A stretch of DNA of 64,000 nucleotides from Phorcus lineatus (lineage: Eukaryota > Mollusca > Gastropoda > Trochida > Trochidae). Where the stretch lies: NCBI GenBank assembly GCA_921293015.1, contig OV121088.1:34013645-34077644 (forward strand), written 5' to 3'. This document shows positions 26,501 through 39,290 of the stretch, piece by piece; the first letter of the stretch is position 1, and the number at the start of each line of letters is the position of its first letter. Position numbers and translations under genes: made by a program. The notes beneath the pieces were generated by a model, which was not told the origin of the DNA, searched no databases, and worked only from the letters and a program-made list of their open reading frames with translations.

Positions 26501-27016
26501 CTAGTATCCAACATGTCTCGACACGAGCCTCTTCTTCTTCTTGATCGCCGTTCTCAATTGCTTCAAAAAGTCAGCATAGTAGGCGCTTGTTATTGTGTCT
26601 TTAGGTGTTTGTAAGGCTATAACTAGCACACCCATTGAATCAAAGAAAATAGTTGCGATGATCTTGCCAGCAGAAGGCTGAGTTCTGAACTCCTTGGTGC
26701 AGAGAGTGCTTATGCTTCCATTGCATGGATTCTTGCTTGCTGTCAGGAACACAGTGACGAATCCACGCATGAAAGTTATTGGGATCAGCATTGTAGTTGT
26801 CCAATGGCTCACGACTGGATTCAACATGTCAGACACCTTGAACAAGTGCCCATGAAATATTGTGCAAACACTTTCATAACAAATGTCACATTCTGAAGAT
26901 ATCTTGTCCACCCTTATTCTACGATCGGACATGATTAAGCCCTGAACCCGTGCAACCATGTTATTTGTAATGACTTCAACATGGCATAACCCATGACCAT
27001 TTTGCAACAGTAGCAC
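26501..27016 (-). pseudogene. mariner transposase, partial
   Basis: 171-codon frame without an ATG start. IRVDKISSECDICYESVCTI is the mariner helix-turn-helix region, and KEFRTQPSAGKIIATIFFDS with DTITSAYYADFLKQLRTAIK is the catalytic-core block of mariner/Himar-type transposases. The segment between is shorter than in intact elements and poorly matched. The frame stops before the last catalytic Asp, so the copy is dead. Confidence 0.88.
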
Positions 27017-27496
27017 ATTCAGGGGTTTCTTTCCAATACAAATTAGTCATACGTATAAGTGTTTGGTCACATTCGACCCTTTTTCCGTGAGAAACTTGAA
27101 AACCGCACAATAGTCAGTTTTAGAACTTTCTAAGATTTCAGCATGGTACCTGTGTTCAGCAGGCTATTAATCTCAAGTAAATGATCTGGAAGTGTTGTTT
27201 TTATCTGTAATCTGTCGTCGGATATTTCATTAATGACATCAAGGATGATGCCTCCAGGGTTGTATTAATGCTCACTTTAATAACCTTACTGACTTCCCCT
27301 CATAAAAAGCACAATCCTGTAGTATTTTATGTTCGCTTGCTTCAAATCTGTTATGTTTATTCCTCATGGGCCTCTAGACTTCACATCCAATGTAAAAATA
27401 TGTTTCAAGTTGAAAAGCACGGTTTTAATAATTTCAATCAAGAGTTAAACAATCTAGATATCCGAAATCCTATTCCATTTCAAAATCTAGATAGAC

Positions 27497-28263
27497 AACA
27501 AACAGACTTGAAGTGTGTTAGTTGAATCATTAAATTAAGGACGCTTAACACTGACTCTTGATAAGTCTTGAGTGAAACAACAACAACAACAAAACGCAGA
27601 TCTGTTGAAACTTTCATTTTAATTTGACCGAGAATGTGTATTAATGAATTACGCATTTGAAATTAATAAATTATCAAAATCAGCTGCACCATAACTGGTC
27701 GTTTCAATACCGACGAATCCTGTCAGTATTGAAGGGGGGACATCTACGCTGCATATCAGAACACCACCGATCTTTCCAGTGGCTGTGGTACCCTGTTAAT
27801 TTTTGAAAACCAAGGATATATAATGCATTTATTTGATTGTTAAGTAATATGAAAAACGGGAGAGCAGAAACAAAAACAATAGAAGAAGAAAAAGCAAGCA
27901 AAAACAATCATCTTGGAGATGTAAATGTAGTGTGATAATCAACGCATACAAATATTTAAGAAACATCGAGATTACATTTGCGATGTCTATTGAATTATGA
28001 CAAATTTTAAGACTATAAATTGAATGGAGAAAACTAATGTGAGTTGTTACTAATGATTGATCAGCCAAAATAAATGTATACCTTCACCCACAAACTGATC
28101 ATATTCAACTCAGTTTTCATAGATGCCACTTTGTTGGTTGATAAGATGTTCTTGCTGTGAAGGAAACGGCAGCATCATTGGCACGAACCTCTATGTAGTC
28201 CAACGAAATAATTATACGGGAAATTACACAATGGTTGCGTGGTAAATCCGAAATGAGCACACG
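27497..28263 (-). pseudogene. Duplicated 3' end of GALC (last two exons), frameshifted
   Basis: Corresponds base for base, with scattered changes, to about 2855-3644. The copy of the last exon (27649-27792) is still open and ends in the same LLISNA plus stop, with substitutions (VLICSVDV for [16 protein letters not shown] for GIGTTSYG). The copy of the preceding exon (28082-28154) is 73 nt against 77 nt in GALC, a net 4-nt deletion that breaks the frame. The upstream exons are absent. It has the same orientation as GALC. It is a segmental duplicate and not a processed copy, since the intron is kept. Confidence 0.92.
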
Positions 28264-29500
28264 GGAAAATCACAAATTAGAATCCCCATAAGCTAAGAAG
28301 TCTGTAAAAAGGTTTCAGTTATCTAGGCATTTAGCTTCTGGAAAAGAAAAAGGAAAAAATTAATCAGGGCATGGTCCAAATCATTAATGAATTAGAATCC
28401 CTACCCGCTAAGGGGTCTTTACATGAGTTTCCAGTTTTATGATCATATCGTATGTGTCCGAATTCATGGCTCGTGGTGTCGCCAACGGCCAACGATCAAC
28501 TAAGTACTTAGCCTCCAACCACGTATTTATATGAATCCCTGTGCACGTGCTTTATGCCGATGGGTATCTTGGGCTGCATTCTATCGCATCGTTCTTCGTG
28601 TTTCCAACCAGGAAGAAAACGGGAACGCATTTCTCAAGATACGTGTACTATAGGACATGTCTCATTTAAGTGAATTTGATTATTTCTCGATCAAATGAAA
28701 CCATTGATAATGTTAGGCATATGTGAATTCATCATCTCACGGAGCCATACCTCAAGCCTGTGTGTAAATAATTTACTACGTCTCGACTCCGGGGTTCATG
28801 AAGTCTATGAATTCCTCAGCACGTTCGATATTCACACCCGAGCCCGGAGTCTCGGGTAGTAACTTTTATGTACCATTTTGTTAGACTTTATGTAAATCCC
28901 TGCTTAAATGCTCCTTGAATTATCTCTCCATTAACGTTTCAGTATAGCATCAGTATAACAGTGTATCTTAGTTATTGCGTAGATGTAATGTCTTATATTT
29001 GGGTGAGTCCTAATCGATAGTCTGAATTCACTTATTTCAATCTGAACTACAGTCAAAACATGTCATTGTTTAGATTTTGCCAGTGAAACGAGTAAAAGGC
29101 GATCTAATGTGGAAAATAGAGTTTTTATTGATTACAGTTTTGAGGGTTGAAAATGTTATTTTTGTCTTAGGCAATTTGACTGTTAGCTTAATATATGGTG
29201 TTGTTATCCAAATCATTTGTGCATTTTGCAACTCTTGGAACTATATAAGTTTTTTAAGATAAGAAGCTGTTTGAGATGGAATCATTTTCAAATTGAATTG
29301 ACATCTGCAAGTTGATAACCTGTACATTATTTCTTTTTATTCCGCCCTAAAAGGATCGGTTAAATGGATCGGTAGCAAATTTTGGATAAATCGGAAAGAT
29401 CGGATAGATCTAGCTGTATCAAAGTCAACATTAAGTTTTCAAGTAGTAGGGAAGGATTTGTTTTTATAGAGCTTCAAGCACAAGGTATGTGAAAATTACT
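28264..29500. other. Intergenic, nothing recognised
   Basis: Short ORFs only; no domain, repeat pair or splice chain that I can support. Confidence 0.4.
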
Positions 29501-29573
29501 TAAGACTTGCCATGATCAAAACATTGGTTCAAACGCAAGGTCACACATAGTCGTTTGTGAAGTATGTTATATT

Positions 29574-29706
<133 letters not shown>

Positions 29707-29720
29707 AACGATGAAGTCGT

Positions 29721-29774
29721 TTTTCATCCCTGATGAGTCAATACTATTGACGAAATACTAGTATCGGATTAAAA
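29721..29774 (+). ncRNA. Type I hammerhead ribozyme motif
   Basis: The full catalytic core is present: CUGAUGA (29730-29736), stem II GUCAAU/AUUGAC with loop ACU (29737-29751), GAAA (29752-29755), stem III AUAC/GUAU closed by UA (29755-29764), and C at 29765 as the cleavage-site nucleotide after an AU, a valid NUH triplet. Stem I is open-ended, as in type I hammerheads: AUCC (29726-29729) pairs with GGAU (29766-29769), then a C/U mismatch, then UUUU with AAAA (29721-29724 and 29771-29774). All invariant core positions fit. In animals such short-stem-III type I ribozymes are known in Penelope-like retroelements and in small retrozymes; which of these applies here cannot be told. Confidence 0.85.
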
Positions 29775-29848
29775 TGATTCTTCAAACGACTATGTGAAGT
29801 ATGTTATATTTAATCTATATGTGACCTTGCGTTTGAACCAATTCAACT

Positions 29849-29851
<3 letters not shown>

Positions 29852-29924
<73 letters not shown>
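29852..29924. repeat. (TA)n microsatellite
   Basis: About 35 TA units directly after the repeat block that holds the ribozyme motif. Confidence 0.95.
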
Positions 29925-29928
<4 letters not shown>

Positions 29929-29929
29929 T

Positions 29930-32119
29930 GACGAATATTGTTATTTTTTGTATTATCAATCTGCTGATTAATAGTTTGAAGACATATGTCATCTAGAAGA
30001 CCTTTAAAACATCTAATGATATGAAGATGATTTTAACTCGATTATCTTTGCATTTAACATTTTTTCCATGTAAAAGAGATTTTTTTAAAACCCCAGTGAT
30101 AGCGATTGTGGAATTGAACTTTGGCTAGTCAAATAACCACAAACAAAGCATAATAGATATTTGACCATATTTTTTTTTTACTATTCTTTAAAATTTATCA
30201 TTGACTCGGATCTACTGTGAAGATAAGATAAAGCCTGGTCTAAATATCTGATCCCCATATGATATTTCTTACTAGATGATGTTAGATGAATATGTTCTTA
30301 TGGAAGTATCAAACATCTTTATAATACAAAATGGTGTTTTAAACCTTGGCAAATACAATATAATTATATCTCCTTGTTTTTTAAAAAATAAAGATATTAA
30401 TAATTACCTTGTGTGCAATGTTGGCAAAAGGGTTAAGGATGTTCTTTCTAGCATAGGCAGCCTGATATTTATCTTGACATAAAGTTTTTTTATAATGGTA
30501 TAAGATTAATCAGATAAGATTAATAATTACCATCATTATCATCATAATCATCATTACTGATATAAACAGGATGTCACCCATCGTCTGTATTTGCTGCGAA
30601 CAAAATATATTATGCCTTGAGAGTGCCTACTGATATAATATTTAGATATACATGCTTAAAATGTTATCGAGGTTGAAGACCTTTATTGTTGGGTATCATA
30701 AAAGTGACATAAGATTCTTGATCATTCTTGATCAGATTACGTAACTGATTTATGTAAATGATATGGTACATCGTAATTACTCATATTTGAAACATGAAAC
30801 AAACAGATTTCATGTTCGTTGATTTCATAGAATTAGATAAGTTAAGGGGTAACAGAAGATATAGACAAATGCTTTGTTTTTTCATCCTGGTGTGATATTT
30901 CCAAATCCAAATTAGATTGACCAAAACATGAAGTAAGAACTTTAATTAACAATTGTTACCATTTTCAAATTTGAATTAACTTGAATTATTTTTTGGGCAA
31001 AGCGTTATGTTTGATTGCAAGGTATAAGGTTAGACTATGTTAAGGTTCATTGAAGCATTATGTGTGAAGAGAGAACACCCAAACACCAGTTGAGTGTTCG
31101 CTACGATGATTTGAAGGCATACATAACATACTATTTTCTCTATGAGTATGTGGGAAAATTTTGTAAATTCAGCTGTGCACTATCTATATGGATTTTCGAT
31201 TTCTTTAACTAACTATAACAGGTATACATACATCCAATGCATAAAAAACTATATCAGATCTGAGATGGATGCTAAAGAGTTGAAAGACTTAAACTTCAGG
31301 AACAAAATTTATTTGTTCGAATTTTTCTGCAATCAATGTATTAAGAAAGGAAAATACATGTTCTTATCTTCAAGTTATCAATCTATGAACAACAAGACAA
31401 CGGTTTAGTTTCGAAAAAATTGAAAATTGAGATTACTTTTATTAAACTCTCGTGAATATCTTAGGAAATCTAGAAGTTTCTAAAATCTTATTATCTGCAT
31501 ATCCTATGATCGGTTTTATCATTTCAAAACACATGAACGATGAACTATAAATGCCTTTTATCTCCGGTGGAATCAAAGATAGAATTGCTCTTTGATGGTC
31601 GAATCAAAGTTTATTGCCACACACTATAGGGAGTAGAAATATGATTGGTCCTTTAGTTTCTTAAATAGATATAATCTTGAAAAAGGGATTTCCATAACCT
31701 AGGACTTTTTGAAGATTTTATCATTCCCTTTAGAAATTAAGATGTGATGTTCATACATGATTGGACCAAGTAAAGATTTTAAAAAGATTTCATTAGTATC
31801 AGTCATATTTGATTCTCCGACAAGCACAACAAAATTGTAAACGCTATGACATGTTCGCGGTCCCTTTTCATCTATGAGCTTGGCAGTGCTTTTGTATTTG
31901 ATATGATAGATATCAATTTTTAAAACTCAAAGTAAATGATCAGACTCTTAACGGACACTCAAGCTCCATAACAGATCATTGATCACATTTACTTTGTTTC
32001 AGATACAGCAATACTGCTTACAAGGTGTACCAAGCAATTCCTCATTTGCAAAAGCACATTTTCCTAAGTATATTTACTTTCTAACAGCCTTTGTCTTTAA
32101 GCACGTAAATTGTATTCAA
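29930..32119. other. Intergenic, nothing recognised
   Basis: AT-rich; short open frames at 30276-30482 and 31142-31408 have no recognisable content. Confidence 0.4.
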
Positions 32120-35100
32120 ATGACGTGCTACAGCTTTTGTTGTGTTTGTCGTCTGTTCATTTGGGTGTTTTTAGTTGTGAAGGTTATGAAAATTGGACTT
32201 TGTTCATCTCCACTTGGAATTCTCATGTGTCGCTCAAAGTGTCTGAACCAAGAAGGTTGTTCGTCCTACAAGTTCTCCATGATCAATCTACAGTGCTGTC
32301 TGACAACGTGCTCATATCAGAACGACTTTACGGAATTCAGTGTCAAAATGGTATGAAATTAAATTAAGATATTATGTTAGATCCACTTATCATCTAAACA
32401 CAATGCAAAATATTCAAATCAAATTATATGAATAAAACAGTAATTATTTTAGAATAAAATGATTATAATGATAATTATTCTGAAATATTTATATATAAGC
32501 ATTATATTCATCTTTATCGAAAATAATTGAGCTCATTTATCATAAGTTTGTTCATGATATTTGCAAACCTAGTTTGGTAGCTATTTTTCCAAAAACAAGC
32601 AAACCACTTACTTGTAAAATAGAAATGGATTAAGTAAATCTTAAGTGAGCTGTATATGTAAGATTAACCATATCTTGAGATTTTTCAGATTGGTATGGAA
32701 TCTAAATGAGTTGAAATAAACAAATAGAAGAGTCTCCATACTATACATACTATACTGATTTTTAGGCCGTAATTTACATTTTTATCCCTGAAAGAGTTTT
32801 CCTTCTGGATCTTTTCTCTCCAGGATGACAAAGACCAGACAAAATACAGTCGATGTCCACAATTTACACACAAAATCAGGACAAAAAGGATGAAAAAGCG
32901 TTGTGTGTCATGTGAGTAACCAACCTGTAATGATTTTGATATATAGTAGTATCAAATGGTCTCTTTATCATTAGAAAACAACAAAAACAATCTAACAGTC
33001 TAATAAAACAAAAAACATCTCAAAACAAATGAACCAATTAATATTGTAATGACACAACCAGTTGAGCGTTTTAGCAATTTTAGTCATCATATGACTGTTT
33101 CAGTATCAGAATTAAACCTGTGTCACACTTCTTCCATTCGGAAACTTTACTTTGACTCCTTAAAGTGCTTTTAAAACAACTGAGTTGTACAGTCAGTCAC
33201 AAGCCATTCGAGCTCTACAATGAATTCAAAGTTTAAAAATATAAGGTTGTCCAGGCTTATGACATTCGTCATAGCTTTAGTTACTCAGTTTATTTCAAGC
33301 CAACAACCAAACAGCCATGATTTCCCCTGTCCATGATATCCGGGTGATCATATGTATGACACACACTCACCTAAAACATTTGACATACGTCACATGTCGG
33401 TCCAAAGCACATGTCGGTCCAAAGCACAATCATGTCGGTCCATATGAATCTACGCGCTGTACAATTCGATTGTTTTTGCTGTTTGATATATAGAGGATAT
33501 TATATGAGTGTCCATGACATACTATATTTACGACACGAGTGCATAATAATAGTATTTTCCGAGCGACAGCGAGGGACATACTGATATTGAGGCACGAGTG
33601 TCATAAACATAGTATGTCATGGGCACTAATATGATACAGTCAGACCTCGATAATCCGAACACTTCCGTTTTCCATCAAAAACGTTCGGATAGTGAAATGT
33701 TCGGACTACTGAAACGAACCAAATCTACAGACAGACGACAACGTATTTAGAATATCAAATGAGTTTGATTTTATATACACATAACAACTGGGATACATAT
33801 ATTAATAAACAATCATTGCACAAAAGCAATTTATTACAATCACAAACTCCTGATACACAAAGTGAGACATCTCAATTTATTACAATCACAAACTGCTGCC
33901 ACGCTAAACTCCCGTGTCAATCCACTGTCATTGATGTTTACCGATTCAATCAGTGTTGTGCTCGCTTGTCTAGGGGATTACCGAACGCTTTGATGAACCG
34001 TCGGATTAATGAAGCAGGAATAGCTGTAATTAACCAATCCGTTACAGCTAAATAGCGTTCGGATACGGAGACTGAATCAACATTTAATGAATCAACATTT
34101 AATGAATTTATATAGAGATAAGTTTGATTACAGCTTTGGTTACGAGTGCATATTAATAGTATTTTCCGAGCGATAGCGATGGACATACTGATATTAAGGC
34201 ACGAGTGTCGTAAACATAGTATGTCTTGGGCACTAATATGATGCATGTATTCTGTTTGTTACCGAAGTCGAGAAATCAAAGAAACTAATCAAAATAAACA
34301 TCCAAGCATAGGTATGGGCGCATATGGAACACAACGTCATAGGCGAACTGTGACGTCAAAGCATTGTTTCGTCACAATGAAAAAGTGATATTTTGCCCTA
34401 GGGCATCGTATTAAAAATGTGACCTGATATGATTGCCCTCGTAGTTAATTATCGTATGTATGCCTATCTTTATTGAGAAAACATATTGGGAATGGGACTA
34501 TAGGAATTGGAGCATTTCTGATGCAGCTAGAATCCATTACATGCGATGTTTACTGTCAACCAGTCATAGTAATTAATACGTTTTATAATTTCTGTTACCA
34601 AAGAGACATCATTTGTTTTAACACAAACATGTTTCAAATGCATGCACAACAAAGAGTATCCCATATTTACATGAAGTTAAGTTAAGTTAATTATGATCAT
34701 TCTTATAATCTATTAACTTAGGTTTCTATCGTGGAAAATGAAAACATTCTGTAAATTTAAGAAATTTTGGTCATTGTTAGGTTTTCAAAATAGGATTTCA
34801 CAGTAATTATGGATATGATTATTCTAACTAAAAGTAAATATCTATTTTGCTGACTAGTTTGAAACAAAATAATTCAAGTAAGGCTATCTGTGTTTCAATC
34901 TTAGAACATGGCAAATGTACTATTTTAATGTTCATTGTGCCTTTAGAATTGTAGAAAGTGCACTGTCACTCAAAATTTACCTGTGGCCTGGTATATCAAA
35001 TTGGTTATTTAAAGTATCTTTCATGTCAAATTGTAAATTGTAAATAGAAATGGATTTTATAGCATCAGTTAACAAATGTTCACATCATGTGACCATTCAC

Positions 35101-36060
35101 CGAACATCATTCAACACTTGTCTGTGTTGACTTTTCACTTCGCAAGTTTTAAGATGTAGTAAAAATTTACATATCATTAGTTTTCAGTGACTGATTAAAT
35201 GATTTAAGCACCAAAGATTTTGCTTTTCAAATTATACTAGAAATCTTCTCACAAAAATGTTCTTTAAATGATCCCCCTTTTTGCAGATAATGTGAGACAT
35301 CCTAAAAGGCAACACAGCAGATTGTTGATATCCCAGCGTATGGGAGGAATCCCGTTTGTTCAACTTGACTTACACAATCGGTATCTGGAAGAATTTAGTA
35401 TCAAGAACAGTGGGTTTCGTCAACAGGATGGGTACTCCCCCCATATCAAAGGTCGTCATTATGTCAAACTTTCGTTCGGAACTGTTTGCTGTAAACATGG
35501 CCCAGCGCAAGAAAATTCCAATGCCTCGGTCCGACTTTGTGTTCGCAATGGACATTGATCAGATAAGAAATACTCTATATGTTTGTACAAGAGTAAAGGG
35601 TAGATATATATTAGGTATCTGCGAACATATGTCTTGTCATAAGTTCGCAAATTTATCCCATATTATTTATAAAATAACTGTTGACTGGAAACGAGAAAAC
35701 ATTTATGTAAGAGATAGTCATGATATATATGCATTCAAAAAGAATGGGGATAAGTTTTATGTAGCCAAACGTCCATCTGAATATGGACAATGTCTTGAAA
35801 GGGATCCTGATGTAAAATATATGTTTTTTGACTATGATAAAAGTGTTATGAGATTTGATATTGAGCTTAAGGAAACTAGGTTAATCAGAACGCTTTCTAA
35901 CCCTATTAAAGCCCTGTTTCATGATTCTCAAAACTTGTATATCATTGAGACGGAAAGTGGACATGTCATTTCATATTTAGACAAAGACGACTACACATTG
36001 AAAGGAAAAGTCACAATTGGTGGTGAAGTTTCATTTTATACTGCATGTCTAGTGTGGTAA
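32120..36060 (+). CDS. PAN/apple-domain protein with a propeller-like C-terminus, frameshifted
   Basis: Exons 32120-32350, 32824-32911 and 35287-36060 join with GT/AG sites in phases 0 and 1. Exon 1 starts MTCYSFCCVCRLFIWVFLVV, a probable signal peptide, then has a PAN-like cysteine motif (LMCRSKCLNQEGCSSYKFS, then QCCLTTC). Exon 2 is basic. Exon 3 begins YNVRHPKRQHSRLLISQRMG and continues with repeated blocks of the type LLxSxRxxxxFxVDL and NTLYVCTRVKG, NLYIIETESGHVISYL, like LDL-receptor class B or NHL propeller blades. The frame entering exon 3 hits a stop at 35556; the propeller text continues to the stop at 36058-36060 in the +1 frame, and the switch point fits a run of six C at 35437-35442. 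So this is either a pseudogene or an assembly indel. A decayed LINE follows at once. Domain calls are by eye; function unknown. Confidence 0.6.
33505..33636. repeat. Palindromic MITE-like repeat, copy 1
   Basis: Ends are inverted repeats (GTCCATGACATACTATATTTACGACACGAGTG-type, about 30 bp, and its near complement at the other end). The right 100 bp is repeated directly at 34143-34245. Confidence 0.7.
33637..34142 (-). mobile_element. Tigger/pogo-type MITE, inverted copy
   Basis: Starts CAGTCAGACCTCGATAATCC and matches the reverse complement of both ends of the 16422-17326 element, with the transposase region deleted. The distal terminal repeat is missing. It lies between two copies of a 100-bp repeat. 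It is inside the second intron of the PAN-domain gene. Confidence 0.85.
34143..34245. repeat. Palindromic repeat, copy 2 (partial)
   Basis: Direct repeat of 33537-33636 (CGAGTGCATAWTAATAGTATTTTCCGAGCGA and following), differing at a few positions. Confidence 0.8.
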
Positions 36061-36090
36061 AGTCTTTCTACACTTGATATCATCATAACG

Positions 36091-36740
36091 GTAAACGAAT
36101 TCAAAAATAAAATTACACCTAATTATAAAACTCCTTTTGGGTTTGATATAAATACTGGAAACAGGTTTTGTCAAATTCTGCATTGCAGACTTAGATTAGA
36201 ATGCAGTGACTTAAATGCACATAAAGTGAAAAGATTCATATCAGATGATCCATCATGCAGTTGTGGTGCTCCCTATGAAGACACCATTCATTATCTTTTT
36301 GTCTGTCCAAACTATACTACCATAAGAGGCACTTCATTTTATTTCAAATATGGTTATAACATGAATGATGCTATGTATGGGAACCTTAAACTATCAGAAT
36401 CTGTAAATCTTAGTATTATCAACTCTGTACATGATTTTATTACCGCATCAAAACGATTTACTCTATTTTGAGTTTTAAGTTGTATATTCTTGTCCTTTAT
36501 TGAACTAACTCACATTGGAATTAGAATGATTATATACATGCGCATATTGTGTTTTTGTGTCTGTTATTATACATATGTTTGCAAGACCCTATGTACGTCG
36601 CATATATTATGTTGTTATGGAGAGGCATTAATATAAGCCATTGGCTTGTTTGCCAATCCATTTTCTGTATATTTATAGAAATAAATATGTTTAAAACATA
36701 TCATCATATGATAATCAAACAAAAGCCTCATGTTTAGTTC
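36091..36740 (+). mobile_element. LINE 3' end, copy 1
   Basis: Open frame 36091-36471 reads as the C-terminus of a non-LTR retrotransposon ORF2 (CRLRLECSDLNAH, then CSCGAPYEDTIHYLFVCPNY, the CxC...H...C knuckle typical of the ORF2 end). The 3' UTR carries AAGCCATTGGCTTGTTTGCC and AATAAATATGTTTAAAA, which are shared with the next two copies. Confidence 0.85.
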
Positions 36741-36959
36741 AATAAAAAAAGTATTTTTCCACATGATTATTCATTGAATATAATCTTTTGAGCAGACATA
36801 AACTACAGGATAATCCTCTAAGCACCATAGAACCTAATTGTTATCATTGGCATAGGTTCGAAATGACTAGAATCCAATGTATCGGAAAGCAATCCGTCAG
36901 TCATGACAATGCCAATGTTTAACATTTAACATCAATCTCCTGTAGTGCCTAATTTGATC

Positions 36960-38190
36960 CTAAAACCAAGCCCTACACTTTTTTGCTGATGATACACAAG
37001 TCTACATGGTATTAAAACCTGTTCAACTCTGTCAGTCAGACAGAAGTATAACATTGATGTTTTCTCACTTACTGAAGCTCATTGGGGACAATACTCAACT
37101 TTTTACAATATGTGCAGTGCAATACGTCCAATATCCTTTCCAGAATTCTGCATTGACGGCCGTGTGTTCTCTGATATCCAGAAAGCACACAGCTTGGGTG
37201 TGATTTTCAACTAATACCTTAAGAAGGAGTCGAAAGGTAGAAGGTCATTAGCGTCTGTAAGCTTGCCTGTTTTCACATAAGATGTATTTTTGGGCAAAAT
37301 TTCAATGATAAAATAATATCAGCGCTGGAACACGCATTCTTTACTATCAAAACTTGTCCAGAGTGTACACTGGCTAATGATCAAGTACAGGGTAGCAATC
37401 TATGGATACTGAAATGTCTGAATATGATGGCTTATCAATGGCATCAATTTACAAGCGCTTTTGAGTGGACTTAGAAAATAAACAGTGAACGAATACAAGC
37501 TAATAGAGAAATGGTTACAATCGGCACCTCAAAATCGTCTACGTCACCCATTATTAATTAGCAATATTAGGAAAAATAGAGAATCTTATAAAGTAAAATA
37601 TAAGGATATTGTTTTCTGATACATTCAGGAAATTACAAGAAGCAAATAACTATTCAAGGATAATATAGGTGTCTGTCGTCTGCGGTTGTAGTGTAGCGAT
37701 CTCAATGCTGATAAATTTAATAGACATATATTTGACAAAGCAGATTGTTCTTGTGGCCATGCCACTGAGGACGCACTTCATTACTTTTTCGTCTGTTCAA
37801 AATTCGATTCAATTAGATCGAACAAATTCTATTATACGAATGGCTTTTCATTAGATACAATCTTATATGGCCACCCATCTTTGGACACTGTTACCCAATC
37901 TGAAATTCTAAAATCAGTACATCAATTTATATTTTGAAACTAAACGTTTTGACTAAGAAAATATGATACTGACTGCAGATATCAAAAATGTATTTAGCCA
38001 TCATCTCCAATGAATTTATTTCCAGTATACTACCTGTATTATCATTCTAAGACATGTTCACTATATGTTGTTCTTGTCATGATCATGTTCATATATTTAT
38101 GTTGCTTGAGCAGTCTTCACATAAGCTCACACGAGCTTGTTGACCAATCCATTTCATGTATCTTTTCATGAAATAAATACGTTTAAACCA
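36960..38190 (+). mobile_element. LINE fragment, copy 2, with RT motif
   Basis: Near 36984 the reverse-transcriptase motif FADDTQVYM is readable. Broken frames then lead to CGHATEDALHYFFVCSKFDS and SEILKSVHQFIF near 37.75-37.93 kb and the same tail (GAGCTTGTTGACCAATCCAT, AATAAATACGTTTAAA) ending about 38190. Many frameshifts. Confidence 0.8.
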
Positions 38191-38689
38191 CTTCCTTAGT
38201 TGGAACAGTAAGTATGATTAATCATGTAGAGCTGTGTATCGAGGTCTCAGTGCCGAGACGATATATCCCGATTCAAGTTTTACCAGGGTTGACAATATAT
38301 CATGGAAGTATTGCCAAGGAACCTGAGAGACGATAATCAGCACGATACCATGGTTGCGATAAAATACGTATCCCGATTATCGACAGTTCATGGATGAAGA
38401 ATGTAAAGGACATAAAAAGGTAATATTATTTTTGGCTACCAAACTGTCATAAAAAGTACATAAGGGAAATCACAAATTCCAAAAGACTGTGTAATTGTGA
38501 AAATTTTCCGAAATACTACGTTTTCTTTTAGCTAATCACTGTGATCACTAAATAGTATAAAACCTTTGTCAGCTTATACAGTTATGTGTTTGAAACACAT
38601 GCTATTGATGGTATCAGGATGTGTTGTCTCCTTTGTCGATACATCGATGTATCATGTACCCTCACGATATAAATATGCTGATGAATTGT

Positions 38690-39066
38690 CTAAAATGTAA
38701 AAGGATATAACTTGAATTCAATCCTTTATGGTAACAATGAAAGTTCATCAACTGTTAATCAACATATTATAAAATCTGTACATGACTTCATATTGAAACT
38801 TCGAGATTTAAATGATAATACAATGTTCTCAAGACAACATGCCTTGCTATCATGATGATACTTCTGGATGTTACTGTGTTGGTTTATTTCTTACTATGTT
38901 TACAAATTTATGTTTAATGTTATATATTTGGGTTTTGTATGTATCAAGTATGTATCTATATTATGTTCAAGGGAGAGGCCTTAACATAAGCACTGTGAGC
39001 TTGTTGGCCAATCCATTCACAATGTATATATGTAAATGTATATTGTGAAATAAATATGTTTAAAAC
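38690..39066 (+). mobile_element. LINE 3' end, copy 3
   Basis: Only the last codons (SILYGNNESS...IIKSVHDFILKL) and the shared tail (GAGCTTGTTGGCCAATCCAT, AATAAATATGTTTAAAA) remain. Confidence 0.75.
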
Positions 39067-39105
39067 ACATGTTTAGCACACGAAATGCTGCAACTGGTGA
39101 TTACA

Positions 39106-39290
<185 letters not shown>

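Noticed and set aside
33360-33440. Repeated CATGTCGGTCCAAAGCAC as a CRISPR-like array
   Set aside because: Only about three imperfect tandem copies without spacers, in an animal genome.
38678-38700. CTGATGA string as a second hammerhead
   Set aside because: No stem II or GAAA follows. Other CTGATGA strings (for example 41957, 42195, and minus-strand matches near 3900 and 5000) also lack the core.
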